A stretch of 64,000 nucleotides of DNA from Cyathus striatus (taxonomy: Eukaryota > Basidiomycota > Agaricomycetes > Agaricales > Nidulariaceae): assembly GCA_025738555.1 (NCBI GenBank), contig JAOVFP010000007.1, positions 124,001 through 188,000 on the forward strand. The letters run 5' to 3'. Made by a program: the position numbers and the translations under genes. This document shows positions 62,293-64,000 of the stretch, piece after piece (position 1 is the stretch's first letter; every line of letters begins with the position of its first letter). Under the pieces are notes generated by a model. The model was not told the origin of the DNA and made no database searches. It worked only from the letters and a program-made list of their open reading frames with translations.

Positions 62293-62381
62293 TTGTTATG
62301 TACTGATTCCCTTCCTATTGGGAAATAAATGTGAAGACACCTGGAGGGTGCAGAGAACTGTAATGGAAACCTGAAGTGAGT
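62293..62381 (+). repeat. LTR-like direct repeat, copy 2
   Basis: TGTTATGTACTGATT followed by the blocks shared with 60174-60262. A gene starts about 0.93 kb further on (63312), as expected if this is the 5' LTR edge of an element running past the window. Confidence 0.45.
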
Positions 62382-63311
62382 ATGGGTGCAGAACATAGAG
62401 TGGGAGTGCAGAAAGAACTGTGGCTTCAGCTTATGTGCTGCACTGCATGGATATCCCCAGGGAATGGTTCATATTTCTAGGAAGATGATATATGACAAAG
62501 GGAAATGTTCCAGAGTATAAGATGAGGCTTCACCACTACACTAGGTAGCAGGAGAGAAACCTGAAGGAAAACCCAGAGCAGGTTTTGGAACTTAAGTGTA
62601 GGAAGAAGTGTATGAAGTTGATATGAATACTAAAGACTACCTAGTACATCTGGAAGACTATATATACTAAGTAGGAACCTGTAGGTATGAATGTAGAAGT
62701 ATAATACTAAGAGAAAGTCAAAGGGATAGGTAGAATATAAAAGCTGGACAAAGCAGAGTAGGGATGCAAATGACATGTTCAGAATGAAGAATAAGGAACT
62801 AAACTACAAAGGCCATAATGAAATGTATAGGTAGAAATGGAAGAGAGGAGTAATAGAATAATGATGCAGTGAGGCTGTCATAAGAGAAACTATGTATCTG
62901 AGATACCTGATAGAAAACCCAATGGGTTCTGGGTACATTCCCAGGCAGAAACATTGGGAAGTGTAAACCTGTAGCAGGTATGTTCCAGAAACAGGCTGGG
63001 TATGTTGGAAGGTCATGTGGGAATGTTGGCGCAATGTATCCAGACATGGATATAACACCTGTGGCCTTTTTATCCTGGCAGTTGTCAGTGATGAGAACAG
63101 CAGGACCTATTTGGAACTTTGTGGAAGAATTTTGGTAATTACTTGTCAAGTAGTTATTTATAGTTTGAACCTGTGATGTGTCACAACTTGTAATATATAG
63201 AAACACCTTGGGGTTCAGTTCCCTTTCTTTCTTCCCTCATCTGAGTGCATCATTTAAGATTTGTCACTGCTTTTTTGCTCTTTTTACTTTACTGTTCTCT
63301 GCTCTTTTACC

Positions 63312-64000
63312 ATGGCACCTAGGTCTCTTAGATCTGCCACTGCTGCTGCATCTTCCATTTCTGCTACCTCCACCAGGTCCAGGACCAAGAATTCTGAGAC
63401 TGCTGACACAACCAAGCCTCAAGCTTCTACCTCCAAGTCTAGGAGAGGAGGGCCAGCTAAGTCTGGAGGGGGGTAGGGGTGGGAGAAAGGGGATGGGAGG
63501 GAAAAGGATTATGAGTGACAATGAAGAAGAGGAGGAGGAGGAGGAGGAGGAAAGTAGGACAGGGGAGGAGGAAGTTGGAGTAGAAAGGGAGGGGGGGGGG
63601 AGGGAAGGGAGGAAGGGGAAGAGAGGGAAGGGAGGAAGGGGAAGAGAAGGAGGGAGGAGTGGGAGAGCAGGGAGGGGAGGCTAGAAAGAAGAAAATTAAG
63701 TGAGTAAAAGTGTATATTATTTTTAGTCATCTTATGTACTGGCAGGAAAAGCTCTGTTCAAAGACTTAAAGAAGACCAGCAAAATGAAGCTGCTGAAAAA
63801 CCAAAGAAATTTACAAAGTATATTCTTTTATTCATATCCACATCTTTACTCATATTGTTCTTATTTTTCAGAATTGAAAAAATCTTGGAAAATAGCAATA
63901 TTTCAGTTGCTCCACCCCCTCATTATCATGAGTGTTCAGGAACTGTCATATCAGCATCTATCCTTCAGGTACCTACTTCTCAAGATCCATTTAGCTCCCT
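63312..64000 (+). CDS. N-terminal part of an unidentified intron-containing gene in CpG-poor DNA
   Basis: The ATG at 63312 sits in ACCATGG and opens MAPRSLRSATAAASSISATS, a Ser/Thr/Ala-rich basic start. A short intron from GTAGGG (63473) to AAAAG would join it to the acidic run SDNEEEEEEEEEES and then a Gly/Arg/Glu-rich purine tract. Further exons are suggested after introns near 63698-63744 and 63820-63871: SSVQRLKEDQQNEAAEKPKK, then IEKILENSNISVAPPP and TVISASILQ, open to the right edge. No domain is recognisable in this part. It could belong to a mobile element or be a host gene caught in methylated DNA. Start and exon choice within the GA-rich part are uncertain. Confidence 0.35.
63475..63690. 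repeat. Purine-rich GGGAAGG/GAGGAG tract
   Basis: About 200 bases almost without pyrimidines on the plus strand, including (GAG)n at 63525-63550 and GGGAGGGAAGG runs. Can form triplex or slip in replication and assembly. Confidence 0.75.

Larger units (their letters stand above)
59440..64000. mobile_element. CpG-depleted repeat-rich block, probable methylated mobile DNA
   Basis: Reading by eye from about 59380 to the end I find a single CpG (63030-63031), whereas CpG is common to the left. TpG and CpA are abundant. The block contains LTR-like direct repeats, nested tandem repeats, purine and pyrimidine runs, and the first exons of a gene. Loss of CpG with retained C and G points to long-term cytosine methylation and deamination, as reported for silenced repeats in basidiomycetes. 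Contamination or a chimeric contig is an alternative. Confidence 0.6.

Overview
The window looks like nuclear DNA of a mushroom-forming basidiomycete (Agaricomycetes). The evidence is the gene structure: genes on both strands with many short introns (about 45-90 bp, GT...CTAAC/CTGAT...AG), and families typical of this group. These include DUF6533 and other seven-TM proteins, DUF6699, DUF6345, Y3-like glycan-binding and ricin-B secreted proteins, a Zn2Cys6 regulator and a TetX-like flavin monooxygenase. I cannot name the species. No rRNA, tRNA, CRISPR array or bacterial-style operon was seen. Exon junctions were worked out by hand from splice consensus and reading frame.

Layout. 0-4 kb: a secreted protein (488-1450) and a DUF202 membrane protein (3555-2724, minus). 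3.6-10 kb: gene-poor, AT-rich, only two weak open frames. 10.1-13.6 kb: a Zn2Cys6 transcription factor. 14.5-15.2 kb: an unusual composite tandem repeat lying just past the 3' end of a membrane-anchored amidohydrolase (18097-15210, minus). 18.1-23.1 kb: gene desert. 23.1-25.4 kb: a secreted beta-lactamase-like hydrolase with one unexplained frame break. 26.5-29.9 kb: an intact TetX-like monooxygenase followed by a decayed tandem copy. 30.2-38.2 kb: a block of secreted or carbohydrate-binding genes, namely two tandem ricin-B lectins (the second broken), a DUF6699 protein, a Y3-like glycan-binding protein and a broken DUF6345 gene. 38.7-44.8 kb: a tandem duplication carrying two DUF6533 seven-TM genes (the second frameshifted), with about 1.15 kb of extra sequence in the first unit only. 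45.6-56.0 kb: a tandem array of another seven-TM family: four intact copies, one with a single nonsense codon, a 3' fragment and an inverted internally deleted copy. 58.2-59.0 kb: a small uncharacterised gene. 59.4-64 kb: sequence almost without CpG, rich in tandem repeats and LTR-like direct repeats, with the start of an intron-containing gene that runs off the right edge.

The main theme is local gene duplication followed by decay. Monooxygenase, lectin, DUF6533 and seven-TM genes were each copied in tandem, and each set includes at least one broken copy. The likely biological roles (extracellular lectins, surface sensors or transporters, detoxifying enzymes) fit an accessory, fast-evolving region rather than a single pathway. 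The seven-TM array and the CpG-depleted right end deserve the closest look.
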